Shown: piece after piece, positions 11,297-22,597 of the stretch
Position numbering within the stretch: position 1 is the stretch's first letter
How the letters are laid out: each line of letters starts with the position of its first letter
Assembly: GCA_024220505.1 (NCBI GenBank)
Contig: JAKZZE010000002.1
Coordinates: 186,001 to 250,000 of the forward strand
Source of the DNA: Rhizopus arrhizus
Lineage: Eukaryota; Mucoromycota; Mucoromycetes; Mucorales; Rhizopodaceae
Reading direction: 5' to 3'
Length of the DNA: 64,000 bases
Notes under the pieces: generated by a model
What the model was told of the DNA's origin: nothing
The model's database searches: none
Seen by the model: the letters and a program-made list of their open reading frames with translations, nothing else
Translations under genes and position numbers: made by a program

Positions 11297-11693
11297 CTAC
11301 TGGCGGAGTGGTTCCGCTTCACAGTTGCCGATTCTTCGTCTCTTGTTTGGACCCGCCAAACGTGGATTTAGGCGAGCCAAACAAGGCTCATCATCTGCCT
11401 CTCTCTCTCGCTTGATTGGGAGGCCGTGCTTTGCTATCTTGCGGCACTCCAACTCATGAGCAACGGCTTGTTGGGCCTTGGGCTGCTCAGGAGAGGTAAG
11501 AAGCCCAACAAGCCTGTGACCAAGCCTAAGGAAAAGAAGACGTTGAAATTTTGTTTAAATGCAAATGCTTTTTAAAATCTTACCTATCCACCAACAAATG
11601 TTTTAGAAGATCACGCTCTTCAAGAAGAGGTGATGCTTCCATCTTTTCAAGCGTGATAATGAATGCTCTAGCTAGTTTCTTTAAGATAGACAT
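11297..11693 (-). CDS. small unknown basic protein, GC-rich second exon
   Basis: Exons 11584-11693 and 11297-11525, joined by a 58-nt GT-AG intron, give exactly 112 codons plus stop. The N-terminus (MSILKKLARAFIITLEKM) could form an amphipathic helix. The second exon is far richer in G and C than its surroundings and ends in a basic stretch including GPNKRRRIGN. The first stop is TAG at 11297-11299. The same frame then stays open for 21 more codons (to a TGA at 11231-11233) and encodes another basic, nuclear-signal-like stretch, KRKRE...RPSKKQKV. I do not recognise a domain. I have a faint recollection of similar short multicopy proteins in Mucorales, which would make it repeat-derived. Confidence 0.5.
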
Positions 11694-12462
11694 TATTTTA
11701 TAAAAGATAAAGAAAAAAAAGGTTTTGAAAAGGGAACTTAAATAGACAAAAGAGAGATAACTGCCATTGTCGTGTAACTATTCTTCCATTCCAGAATTTC
11801 TTTTATTTACTTTGACCATCACCAATTAGAACTATTTATTTTTGTTTACTTTTAGATTATCAAGCTAGCATAAAATAGACAAATATCAACAGTTGTAGGT
11901 ATTTTTTATTTTATAATCTTCACCACAACTCCAACTATAATGAATAGAATGTGTGTTTGATACCTTAAAGGTAGTAAAGAGCTCATTTTATCTTCAAATA
12001 AATGATTGATATAAGGCTTGAATGGTTACACAATTCGTGTGATTTTCATGAAACAAAATAGTCTGCGTACAGTCTTTTTTTTTTTTACTTTTAGCTTATT
12101 TTCATGCTTTTTGATTTATGTGAATTGCAATGATACCTTTTTTTTGAATATTTGTATTTGTTGTTTTGCTTGATTTCTTTTGAAAAGAAAGGAGGGATGG
12201 AAAAGGGAAATCAGCAGCCGAAAAGGTTAGCAAAGTGTTACACAAATAAGGGTCCAGGGAAAAAAGAATGCAATTCAGGGTATGTTTAAAATAATAAAAC
12301 TAGCGCGGAAGAAGAAGAAAAGGGAAATACTAATTAATTGCCTGGTAACTTTTAAACTCTAAAATTATTTTATTAAAGTATACCAATACACATTTGATGG
12401 AATCTCCTTAAACAACCATATATTATAGTAGCCACAATTTTTTAACAACTTTTTTTTTTAAT
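11694..12462. other. intergenic region, no supported gene
   Basis: AT-rich, with short T and A runs and no open frame of interest. Part of it should hold the promoter of the small minus-strand gene. Confidence 0.5.
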
Positions 12463-13431
12463 AGTTACTTCATTTGATTCTGATGCTTCACCAAAAGGTA
12501 AACCTTCTGATACTGACACGTTTGTTGCTTCTTTACCGTTTTTATTTTACCGTGCTCAGATATGAAGAATCGCATCTTCTTCGGCAACAAACAAGCTTTC
12601 AATGTCTCTTTGGACATATGGAAAACAGCAGTAGTATTTCTCTTATAAACATGAGCTCCGGTGTTTGATTTAACTGGAATATGAATAGCAAACTTGGAAT
12701 ATCAAGTGTCAAATTCGATTTCGTCCGCAAACTAGATATTGGTCAAAGATTCATTAGCATATTCAGGAGTGCTTCTTTGAACAAAAAGGCATTGAAAAAT
12801 GCTGATAGATGAAGTTGATGACATTTTAAATATTGTTGTCCGTAAAAGTAGGTAACTGCAAATAAGGTAAAAAGCATTAAACGAGATGGGACTGCTGCAA
12901 TAGACGGTTGTTTAAGGAACCCCACTAACATTTTCTTCAATAACGTCTGTTAGAGTTATTCAACCAGACCGAAAAGCATACTATTAGAATTGTCATGAAA
13001 AGGAGCATAGTTTGAACACAAAACAAGCTTTAAAAACCAAAAAGGAATTAAAGGCGATTCCCGACCAAATTTCGACTTTTTTAGCTATTTACTATAGGAA
13101 ACTCACACAAAGGTTTCTCTTTTTGTATAGAGCAAGGCTGCTGGTTCAAATCTGGAAGCTAAATACCCAGCAGTTGACAAATTCTGAACTCGAAACTCAC
13201 GCAACAGTCATTTACGATTTGTTAATGACAGAAAAGTAACTGAATAATAACCTACTTTTAAAGAAGCTCTGTAATAATTGAAACTCTTTTCTGTCTTTTT
13301 GTTTCATAAGGATCAAGAGCTATTAAACTTCTTTGGACATCAATACAGCTGATGAATCCATATTCATTGATTTCGCTTTAAATCCTTTTGTGAATGCTGT
13401 TTTTCCTTTGAGTCATGTATTGCAAAAATCG
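12463..13431 (+). pseudogene. decayed coding region of unknown family
   Basis: Coding-like blocks follow one another on the plus strand in changing frames. After a possible AG acceptor comes SFDSDASPKGKPSDTDTFVA; a frame change near 12560 leads to NRIFFGNKQAFNVSLDIWKT; then KLGISSVKFDFVRKLDIGQ; then, after stops, an open block 13012-13239 (LNTKQALKTKKELKAI..., ...LETHATVIYDLLM); and finally ADESIFIDFALNPFVNAVF near 13345-13430. Amino-acid texture is that of a real protein, but frameshifts and stops separate the blocks and simple introns do not rescue all of them. I do not recognise the family. It could also be an intact gene with introns I failed to place. Confidence 0.35.
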
Positions 13432-14385
13432 AGATAAGCTGATATAACGTACTAGAAGCCTTTATTCAATTCTAACAATTACACTAACCCTATGAATTGT
13501 TTGACTTTTTTTTTTTTTTACTACCATTTCACGGCTTTGGAAGGCAATGCTCTTCTTAGACCAGACATAAAGATTCACGCTTCATTATAACTCTTATTTT
13601 GTCTCTGTCTCTATCATAATAATAACTTCATTATTCATAAAAGAATACAAGTCAATGCTTTCTAGTATAGAAAATTGATCTTTTTTTAAAATATGAAATC
13701 AGTATAATTGAACTTTATAAAGCAGTAAGATGCTTTGGCAATACACCTTTCTTTAGTTGATCATATTTCTGATCAACATACATTCATCCAAATATAAAGC
13801 TCTCAACAATACGTATATGGGCAAGTTTGTATAACAATAAGCATGTTGTCTTTAGTAGTCAAGGGCTGTTTGCAAAGTAGATAACGGTAGATCGTCAACG
13901 ACAATAATTAATCAATAACATGTCATAGAAATGTATTTTGTTATTGAACACGTCTACTGAGTGTACGATCTTATACATCATGCCTTCTTCACGTGTAAGA
14001 GTAAATTATATTTTTATACTTTTTTATCAACTTGGATAAAGTATCGTTGTCATGTATAAACATCTAGTCCGTGTAATATAATAGAATAAATGTAATAGAA
14101 TCGAGATCCAATGTAATGACCACGATTAATACATGTTTACGTTATAGTATCCTTTTAAATCAAATTATTCTTAAATATCATATTATTCAAAATAAACATC
14201 ACTTTGCTCTATTTGTGTTATAAAATGTATGCTTTCGAACATGAGCTGTAACTTGATTAATTTACAACAATAAAATATATTTCTTATAAGCCCTTTGTTT
14301 GTAAGTATATTTAATATGAATAGAGTTTATTTCTGAAAGACTTTAAGCTAGTTATTTACAAATGAAGTGTGGCTCTTTAAATAGT
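13432..14385. other. intergenic region, no supported gene
   Basis: AT-rich, no coding texture and no recognised RNA gene. Confidence 0.5.
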
Positions 14386-15292
14386 CTAGTACACAGTTGA
14401 CATATGATATCTTGATTCTTCAAAATCTTTAATTTGCTGTGCGTGTAGTCTGTGATGCCGAGCACCGTTCTTTAATCGTTTAACATAAGCTCCAACCACA
14501 TAAGCAAAATAAATCTACCAAATGTTTTTAATTCATTTATACATTTCATTTTTTATATAATTTACTTGAACTATTTGAACTATGAATATCAAGACACCAA
14601 AGAGTATTAAAAATAGCTTCAACATGGCTGAACATTCACTTTCACTAGCTGCATTTTCAGTTAATAGACCAGGATATTTTACAGGTGAATAATATGAACT
14701 GCTGCTTAAATGTACAGGTTCAATCACACGTTGAGCATTATTTATGCCTACAAATCCCATAACTTGACATGAATCAATTGTGCTTTGTCTTTTGGTAGTC
14801 ATTATGACAAGCGAAACAATATAAATAATACAAGAGAGCACACAATTAATCCAAACAATGACATTAAACACTTTTGAAAATCGTCTTGATGCCTATATTT
14901 TGATATTAATTCTTTCTATGATGAGCCTCTGATCTGCATCTTACAAATAAAGACCCTGCTACACCAAATAAACCACCAACACAAATAAAAATTGAAAACA
15001 ATAAGGTGATGTAATACCAAGGTTTAGCTGATTGACTGGAATAATACACTACAGCTATAAACTACATAAGTAACATAATTTAAAATAAGATTTTCTCCTC
15101 TTTACTATTTACACCCACAAAACCAGTTGCACTGTAAAATAAATAGATAACCTATTTGTATTATTTAATAAAACTAACAAAATTGTAATTTTTTTTTTTT
15201 TTTTTTTTTTTTACAAAAAACCAAATGGCAATAAAGAAAGTGCCTAATCTTAAAGGAATGAAACAGCAACACTTTTCTAGACCAAGTCCCAT
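14386..15292 (-). CDS. four-helix (tetraspan) membrane protein
   Basis: Five exons: 15215-15292, a 39-nt micro-exon 15113-15151, then about 14960-15062, 14571-14893 and 14386-14516. The product starts MGLGLEKCCCFIPLRLGTFF, with a Cys cluster suited to palmitoylation just before the first membrane helix. Helix 2 is in YITLLFSIFICVGGLFGVAG, helix 3 in VIVWINCVLSCIIYIVSLVI and helix 4 in LKLFLILFGVLIFIVQIVQ. Between helices 3 and 4 is a loop of about 60 residues with Cys residues, and the C-terminal tail is basic and His-rich. This topology resembles tetraspanin-like or SUR7/PalI-type fungal proteins, but I see no CCG tetraspanin motif. The first intron contains a T24 run (A24 in the transcript). 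Function unknown; probably plasma membrane or vesicle. Confidence 0.75.
15189..15212. repeat. poly-T tract (T24) inside an intron
   Basis: This run lies within intron 1 of the minus-strand tetraspan gene, so it is A24 in the pre-mRNA, directly after the donor site. Confidence 0.95.
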
Positions 15293-16945
15293 TTCTATTG
15301 AGGGTGTATTACTTGATAAAAAGAGGATGAAAAAGAAAAAGGAAAAGAAAGAAAAAGAGGAGGGTCAATGGGGGAAGCAAGGAGTGGTGAAGGGAGAGAA
15401 AGGTACGGCAGATCAGATTTTTTATTGGTTCTGAAGTTTAAATGTAAGCTTCTTTTGTTGCTAAAAAACCATTTGTAACCACTGTGATTATTAAAATGTG
15501 TGGGCCCATAATGCTATTACTTTACGTTTTAAATTAGTGGCTGTTATTTTTCGAAAGCATGTATGAATACAAGCAGACTTACGCTATAAAATTCAATGCA
15601 TAGTTTCTATCTCTTTTTTATAAACTAGAATGAGAAAAAAAAATTCATAAAAGGAGCTTGAATCAGCTCTCATCATCCTTGTGAGAATCAACCGGGTAAC
15701 ACTCTGTGCTCAATTAATTACCTTCCGACTTCAGATGAAGAAAATTAATTAAGTTGAGTTTTAAACAAAGGAAGGACTCTGTGTTTGGGTTCAACGATAG
15801 AAAACCCAAATAGTTTCGACCCAACCCCAGTCTGGCTTTATTGACCTCGAATACTTGGCATCATATGACTTTGCCCTACCATACAAGTATCGCACAAGGC
15901 AAATTCTTGACCATATATAGCTTTCGTGGATAAATGTCCAATGTGCCCATCCAATTGCTTATATCATCTTTTATGATTTTAACCACCTAATTCACACAAC
16001 AGATCCGCCTACATCGTCCGCCCATCTCGGGCAAAGATTGACCTAGAGCCTCCCACTGATGTATACAATACGTCTTTCCCTCCTTACTCATTCAATCTCT
16101 TTTTTTCTTTTTCTTTTTTGACCTTGCTCCCATAAGGGATTTTTTTTAGCTTCTTTTGCATCTTATTTGATCTGGCTTGGGTAATTACGATGTCTTGAAA
16201 CTCTGCGTGCCCGTTTAAGTCTTTAATAAGATATTTTGTTTGAACGTAAAGAAATCAAAAACGATCAGCATAAAAATGAGACTAGTTTTTTATGTTGGTT
16301 GATATATATCTTTTTTGATATGAGAAAGCTAGCATAGTAGAAGATTTACTTTTGCACTAAAGATACGTCCAGTCCCTCTTTCTCTCTCTCTTTTTTTTTC
16401 TTTGGTAATTCAAGTAGACAACATTTGAATCTTTGAGTGTTCTGTTCTCGATCTAGAGCAAGTCGAATAATTCTTCTCTCTAGCGATGGTGCTCTTTCTC
16501 TAGACAATCACAGGAATGATCAATGCCATCAAGTTTAGAATGGTTTTTAGTTTCTAAAAGTGATGAGTTTCATTCCAAGTACATGTATGAGATCAAGACC
16601 ATATCATTAGATGTGGTATTGCTTTTTACTTTAAGAAATTATCTAATATCGAACAAGTGAAGTTTCATTATCCAAAAAAAGCCACCGGTTTATTTTATTA
16701 TTAGCATAAATTAGTTTTTTTCTTTTTTTTTTTTGATCATTGTCTTTGAGGATGACTACTTTATGATAATGGACTATGACGGCTTTACATTAGGCTTGCA
16801 CATCGTGAGAATTAATGGAGCTCAGAGTTACACATGTCAAAGAACGTTCGGGATTAAGAAATAAAAAAAATTTTCTTTACAAAACCAGGCCCCACATTCA
16901 AAAAACTTTTTTTTTCCTTTCTCATCTTTAATACAAATATCAAAA
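15293..16945. other. long intergenic region upstream of NDP kinase
   Basis: About 1.65 kb with no supported gene. The part at 15680-16080 is less AT-rich than its flanks but shows no sustained frame. Pyrimidine-rich stretches (16085-16150, 16370-16400) may belong to the promoter of the NDP kinase gene. No tRNA or 5S rRNA signature was found. Confidence 0.45.
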
Positions 16946-17507
16946 ATGGAACGTACATATATTATGGTCAAGCCTGATGGTAATGTATAGATAGACTGTA
17001 TTTCTAAACCAAGTTAACATTAAATCACTTAGGTGTCGAGCGTGGTCTCGTTGGTGAAATCATCAAGCGTTTCGAACAACGTGGTTACCAACTCACTGCT
17101 CTTGAATTGATCCACCCCACCAAGGAACTCCTTGAAGAACACGTAAGTATAGGATGCTATGTTGTTCTTTATGTATTAAATAGAATATACATTAGTACTG
17201 TGACTTGAAGGGTAAGGGTTTCTTCCCCTCTTTGGTCGAATACATGCTCTCTGGTCCCGTTGTTGGTATGGTCTGGACTGGTAAGGACGCTGTCAAGACT
17301 GGTCGTAAGATGTTGGGTGAAACCAACCCCTTGGCCAGTGCCCCTGGTACTATCCGTGGTGACTTCTGTATTGAAGTTGGTCGCAACATCTGTCACGGTT
17401 CTGACTCTGTTGAATCTGCCGAACGTGAAATCGGTTTGTGGTTCCCTCGTGGTGTCACTACCGTCGCTCGTTCTCACTCCATCCACTCTTTGGTCTATGA
17501 AAACTAA
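16946..17507 (+). CDS. NDK1: nucleoside diphosphate kinase
   Basis: Transfers the gamma-phosphate from ATP to NDPs, balancing NTP pools; cytosolic hexamer in most eukaryotes. Exons 16946-16979, 17033-17142 and 17196-17507 give 151 residues, the usual length. The start [19 protein letters not shown], the middle [17 protein letters not shown] and the active-site motif [12 protein letters not shown], with the phospho-accepting His, are all present. The C-terminus (ENxxx* type, here LVYEN) is shortened only slightly compared with other fungi. Codons are biased to C-ending forms (for example GGT, CGT, AAC, GTC), which fits high expression and differs from the AT-ending codons of neighbouring genes. 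Donor and acceptor sites are canonical. Confidence 0.98.
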
Positions 17508-18046
17508 ATTGTAAATTAAAATAAATTTGTGTTATTCACTTTATTCAAACAAAAAGAATGGGACTGGCGATCAACTATAGTGTATGTTATTTGCATGTGC
17601 TTTTTTTTACCAAAATGTCACTACATATCATTTTAGAACACAAGTATCCAACTATGCCAGATCGATTGGAATTTTAAACTTAATTTTGGGAAAAAGTGAA
17701 TGTTTCAGAAGCGGCTTGATTTTTTGTAACCCCCCCCCTTTAAGAGCTGTGTGGGTAGTGTATTAATGTTTGAATGATGTGTTACTTATACTGCATATTA
17801 TTTATTCGGACGAAATAAGAATTCTTAACGGACGTTTGAGAATAAAGAAATTGACGATAAACAAGGAAACCAGTCTCTGTTTACATTGACGCAATCTATG
17901 CTTAATGACGAGTGTCCATTAAACTATGCACTATATGTGAGTAAAATAGACAAATTAAAGAGATATGTGACATTATACACTATTTTATTTTGTTTCTACA
18001 AAGGGAGACTACATTAAAAACAAAGGAAGCGGAGAAAAAGGACAAC

Positions 18047-19060
18047 TTAATAGAACGATCGTGGCAAATACGAATTAAGGTGGCAGACGGGCTGATGATA
18101 ATTGAAATGGTACACGGACGTCTCTGTCTCTACTGAATCCCATCGAGAATGATAATAGTTGTCATGCTCGGTGGTTTGATGATAATAATCATTGTCTGTG
18201 TAAATGACATGCTCTTCGGCTGAGCCTGATTCTGATATACCAGTGGTATTTTCTCGTTCGTCACTGTATTCTATGTTGGGTGATTCAGAATAAGCAAGGT
18301 ATGGATGATCTGCAGATTCTGAATGAAACCCAAAGAGACTAATATCAGACAGCTGCAAGGAAGGAGTCACGTCGCGTTCAGAGTCATTTATATTACTTGA
18401 TTGACTGTAACAGGACATCATGGGCGAGGTTGAAAGGGAATGCATGTAAGGTGATGATGAATATGGACGCAAGTAGTTGTCCGCATAACTGGTGAAAGAC
18501 GTACAATAAAGAGCAGTATCCTCATTGATTGCTTGTGTTTTGCAAATAATCACATCACTATTCCAATCTGCTGTCTCTTTTTCATTATGAAAATTTGTCA
18601 TGTCCTGCTCAAAGGGCACAGTATCTTTACAATTTCTTCTACGGTGGTAAATGGCAACCAACTGTCTTTTGTTCTCAAAATCAGCAGCAGTAAACTCATT
18701 TTGAGGACGCTTTCTATATACCCTTGTCTTTCTCGTTCTTTTTTGAGGGGAAAACTTATAGTCGGGATATCTAAGGTGAGGAAGTAAATTAATGAATTAT
18801 TGATAATGCAAATTGCATTTCATTGCTTACAGTCGTTGATGTTCTTCTTTAGCACGTTCGGCTTTTTGACGATAGGGTTCCTTTTCTTCATCAGGCATTT
18901 CTTTCCACCATTTAGCAACGATTTTTGAAATATCGCGATGATTAGCACCAGGACATTCCTTGACGATTTCTTGCTGTTTTTCAAGTCTGTAGATCATAAA
19001 AGAGTTCATGGGGCGGACTATTTTGGTAGATGTAGAATTTGTAGATTTAGTGTACTTCAT
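18047..19060 (-). CDS. HMG-box transcription factor (MATA_HMG type), copy 1
   Basis: Exons 18831-19060 and 18047-18770, with a 60-nt intron, give 317 residues. A MATA_HMG/Sox-type HMG box sits at about residues 15-85: RPMNSFMIYRLEKQQEIV, GANHRDISKIVAKWWKEM and a basic tail YPDYKFSPQKR. Such factors bind the minor groove and regulate mating and development (compare Ste11, MAT-Mc, sexM/sexP). The rest is acidic and Ser/Tyr/Asp-rich without a known fold, probably activation sequence. The intron splits the box in phase 2 just before the YP dipeptide, exactly as in the second HMG gene at 30613-31589. Neighbours (NDP kinase, a carrier) are not those of the Mucorales sex locus, so this is probably not the sex-determining gene. 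Confidence 0.9.
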
Positions 19061-19772
19061 AATAATAAAAGGAATGTAAAGGGGTTTTAAAAGGGTATGT
19101 TGAAAAAATAAATGAGAAAGAAAAAGATGAATAGTTAGATGGAAAGAGAGAAGTAAGATATATTTATATGCTTAATATAAAAAAAAAGATCTTCACCACC
19201 AAAAACAACAAGTTGATTATTCACGCATAAAGTCCCCTTTAATAAGTGTTCTTGCCATAAAGAAAGTTATAAATATTTCGAGTGGACGATTCCGATTTTA
19301 TATTTTTTAATTTAGAAAGTCTTTCTTTATTGAAGCGTATAGTTAAAATAAATTAGGAAGAAAAAGGACAGAGTCAATGTCGAAAATAATCGAAATGAAA
19401 AGACTTTAGACAAGTGAGATAGAAAATATTTGTATTTAATGATAAAGACATTAACTAAGTTCTTCTTTTTTTCTTTAGTATAAACCAACTTTTTCTTTAT
19501 TCTTTATGCACTCAAATGGCTGCCAATTAGCTGAATTATTAAACTATACATTTGCTTTAAAAAAAGAGTTAAGATTATATTTCATTGTCTTTTTTTTCCC
19601 GGGTAAGATTGATTATTTTAGTCACTCCTGATGTCATTTTATACATGAAGCCCCTTCTTTATATGCTATTCTGATGTACTAACGAATGTATTACGCTATG
19701 ATACTCGTCAAGCAAACGTGAGTTTATTCACTTTTTTTTTAATGCTCTTTTAAGATTTGACAATAAATAACT
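19061..19772. other. intergenic region upstream of HMG gene 1
   Basis: AT-rich promoter region of the HMG gene and 3' flank of the carrier gene. No gene or repeat of note. Confidence 0.5.
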
Positions 19773-20974
19773 TCAAGACAAAACACGCATTGCCATTTCA
19801 AATCTACGATAAAAATAGTATAAGATCATTATTTTTTTTTGTCAAATTAAAATTCTTTTTTTTTTACCCCATAAAAGTGGCTGCATTCACTGGAGCAGCA
19901 CGAAGCAAACAAGGACCGATACCTTTAAAGAAACCTGCGACGCCTTCCTTTGCAAATGTTTTACGGGCACAATCTAAAGCAGAGCTATATTGCTTATTCT
20001 CTGGCGTAAATCCATCAGTTTGTAACCTTGATTTAATGGCATCCATGGGATAAATCGTAAACCACATTGCGTATCCAGCAGCTGCACCAAAGGCACATAC
20101 TTTCCAAGTCTCCAGCTCGGATCGTTTCTGCAAATTATTTTCTATCATGGCTCGCTGAACAAGCCACTCATACGCTAAGAAATAAGCACCATAGCCTTGA
20201 AACTCACGCGCCATGGTGATGCCTTGACCTTTGTAGATTCCACTCAAGCCGTGGGAACGATAGATCTGACGAATACAATCCAATGGCCCACTGTAGCCAG
20301 TCCCTGTTTGAACTTGGAGTCTAGTACGAATATGTTCTACAGGACCTGAAACAAATGAATTGGCTACACCACTAGCAGCACCAGCCAAGTAAAGTTGGCT
20401 GTTGCTCAAGAACTCTCCTGCTTTGTTTGATCCATTAAAATGACGCTTCATGGCCTCAAGTACTACAAATTGAATGGATACACAAGCACCAATACCAACT
20501 AGAGGTGTCATGGTCCCCTAATTTCTTTTTGAGATACTTTTTTCAATTCCCCATTTATTTTCTTTACCTTGTAAAATCCCCCAAATCCTTCCTTTGCCCT
20601 TGTCTTTTTAACACAGTCCATCATTCCGGTGTATAAAGGATTGGTTGCTGATTGAGTTTGAAGTCGCTATTAAAAAAATGAACAAAATGTCCAAATCTGG
20701 TAAGCTTTTTACTCACGACTTTCACCGTGTCAAATGGCTATCAAAAAAAAAAAAAAAAAATCAAATCAATAGTTTCTATCTTTATCTATTACTTATATAC
20801 CTGACCAACCAGGACTTGAACAATACCACCAACAGTGCCACTTAAACAATCTTTCACTGCTTGAGACATTCTGTATTCAATGCTTTAGAATTTTCTTTCT
20901 AATATTTTTTTTATCTTGTTTTACCCAGGTTTAATATTGGCTATTTCAATATTATCTGCAGTGATTGAAGCCAT
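19773..20974 (-). CDS. mitochondrial carrier, YMC1/carnitine-carrier-like
   Basis: Inner-membrane transporter of the SLC25 family with three repeats. Exons run from [17 protein letters not shown] (20974 down), through [20 protein letters not shown] and PFDTVKVRLQTQ (first PX[DE]XX[KR] signature). The main exon 19864-20511 carries signatures two ([11 protein letters not shown]) and three ([11 protein letters not shown]), and a short last exon gives FEMAMRVLS. The last intron (GT within GGGGTAAA, AG at the end of TATCGTAG) is needed to recover that C-terminus; without it the protein appears truncated. The contact-point stretch [17 protein letters not shown] is closest to the yeast Ymc1/Ymc2 and Crc1 group (organic acids, glycine-linked or carnitine transport). 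Exact substrate cannot be read from the sequence. Confidence 0.9.
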
Positions 20975-21153
20975 GCTTAATGTAGTAAAGTAAAGATGGA
21001 AAAAGTAGAAAAAAAGGGAATTGGGAAAAAGAAAAGATCTTGTTTTGCTTATCACTGTTGGCTTTATAGTTCCGACTTGTTCACTATCAGCTAAATGTGG
21101 GGGAAAAAAGCAAGTCATCTCATCAGAGATGTATAATCTTGAAAAATTATTCG

Positions 21154-21181
21154 CACACTTTCCAAAAATAATTTAGCGCGT
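21154..21181 (+). repeat. left terminal inverted repeat
   Basis: Begins CACACTTTCCAAA and ends CGCGT. The first 13 bases match the reverse complement of the right end perfectly. Confidence 0.8.
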
Positions 21182-21237
21182 TTTTAAAATAAAAATCAAC
21201 GTATTTAATAAGTATTTTCAAGTTCATCAAACAAGAT

Positions 21238-22516
21238 ATGGATAACATTATTTACAGAGATGGTTTGGGAAACCAATACAACATTGAAGGAAGCGAAGCA
21301 GTAGATTTTCATATGGAAGTAGATAATGAAATGTATCTAATTGAAAATGTTACAAATTCTGGCAGCTACACTGATTTGAAACCACCAGAAGACATCAATA
21401 AAGGAAAACATTCATTTACCAGGAAGTCTAAAAAAAAATACAAAAGTCTCATGTAAACATTATAAGAATGTTGAGAAATAGCAATGCTTATTTCTTGTTA
21501 AGGAGAAGAGGAGGAACGCTGGAGCTATCGCTCTTAAACTCAATACTAACGTGCGCACAACATAGGGATGTGTAGCAAAGGACGTTAAAGACCTCCAGGA
21601 ATTTATTCAGAAATCAGCTAGTAGTAAAACACTAGCCTGCAGGCCACTATTACTAATGGATAAGCACAAGAAGTTCATGATTCTGTTGTGCTAGATAGTA
21701 TGCTTGGCATCTTGAGTGAAAAGTTTAAGGGATCTTCAAATCACTAAAAATGTATTTCATAAGTTTTTCAGACAGAAATGCAGGATTATTTTAAAGCAAT
21801 TTTACTTACAATCTGTTGAGAGAAATAGTCCCGAGAAAACTGAACAACGTTACCAATGGGTTAAAAGATGATTGGAAACTGGCCTGTATCTTACAAATAA
21901 TTTTGTATTCATAAACAAAGCAGCCTTCCATATAAACCTCAAGAGGAATTTCTCTTGGTCCAAGGAAGGAAGTCGTGCAGTTGTAAAGGTACCCAAAATA
22001 AGAGAAAAGACTACTACCATTTTATTTGTTATTTCTCCTTTTATCGTTGTGAATATAAATGTAAGACTACCTCGAGCAGTAGCTCTATAAAAAAAAAAGG
22101 AAAACAACTAGGGGAACAAAAACAAAAGGGAACAATAATGACAGCGAGGTTGTTGGCTATTATTTCAACTTTCTAAGCAGTGTCTTAGATACAATAAATC
22201 ATTATGAGCAACTTTGTGGATATTATTTGGTAATGGGTAATGCTTCATCTATAAACATGAAGAAATTCAAAAGTGGATTGAGAGCCTCGGCTAAGGTCGT
22301 GTGTATTTGCTTTGTTACTTTCCTGAACTCAATCTAATCGTACAGTTTTGGTCTGTTTGCCAAAGCAAACTCAAAAGAGAACAGCTATTGGATAAGGAAA
22401 CATTGACATCAAGAACGGCAGATGTTTGCAACCGGGTATTGTATAGTGTTCTTCAAGAATTCTGTAGATATTCTGCATCCAAATTTAAAGATTGTCTTAG
22501 CCGTAAACCTATCTAA
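21238..22516 (+). pseudogene. Tc1/mariner transposase, dead
   Basis: The first 72 codons (21238-21456) are open. After one frameshift the remaining protein stays largely in one frame with several in-frame stops and a broken section around 22080-22290. Recognisable parts: a helix-turn-helix region (RNAGAIALKLNTNVRT), a stretch ERNSPEKTEQRYQWVKR, the catalytic-core block FVFINKAAFHINLKRNFSW, and the C-terminal block FPELNLIVQFWSVCQSKLKR. In active relatives the core block normally reads FIDEAxF and the last block ELNPIEQFWS, so the catalytic Asp is Asn here and the catalytic Glu is Val. The middle Asp block (normally DNA) is not recoverable. The copy cannot encode an active enzyme. Confidence 0.85.
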
Positions 22517-22570
22517 TAATTCTGTGCATTTCTAGCATATCATAAAGGCATGCTGAGTTATTTTTGCTTT

Positions 22571-22597
22571 ACGCGTGGTTTTTATTTGGAAAGTGTG
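22571..22597 (-). repeat. right terminal inverted repeat
   Basis: Read on the minus strand it begins CACACTTTCCAAA and ends CGCGT, matching the left end. Confidence 0.8.

Larger units (their letters stand above)
21154..22597 (+). mobile_element. degenerate Tc1/mariner-type DNA transposon
   Basis: An element of about 1.44 kb bounded by imperfect terminal inverted repeats (21154-21181 and 22571-22597) and containing one decayed DDE transposase on the plus strand. Size, organisation and a nearby TA at each end fit the IS630-Tc1-mariner superfamily. Flanking TA duplication is suggestive but not exact, because bases just outside the conserved repeat differ between the ends. Confidence 0.8.

Noticed and set aside
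13138..13158. GGTTCAAATCT resembling a tRNA B box
   Set aside because: No A box at proper spacing and no acceptor-stem pairing around it; it lies in a coding-like relic.
18047..19060. HMG gene as the Mucorales sex locus (sexM/sexP)
   Set aside because: The expected neighbours, a triose-phosphate transporter and an RNA helicase, are absent; NDP kinase and a carrier flank it instead.
19864..19880. Truncated C-terminus of the mitochondrial carrier
   Set aside because: A short intron follows ATFMG and the final exon FEMAMRVLS completes the protein.
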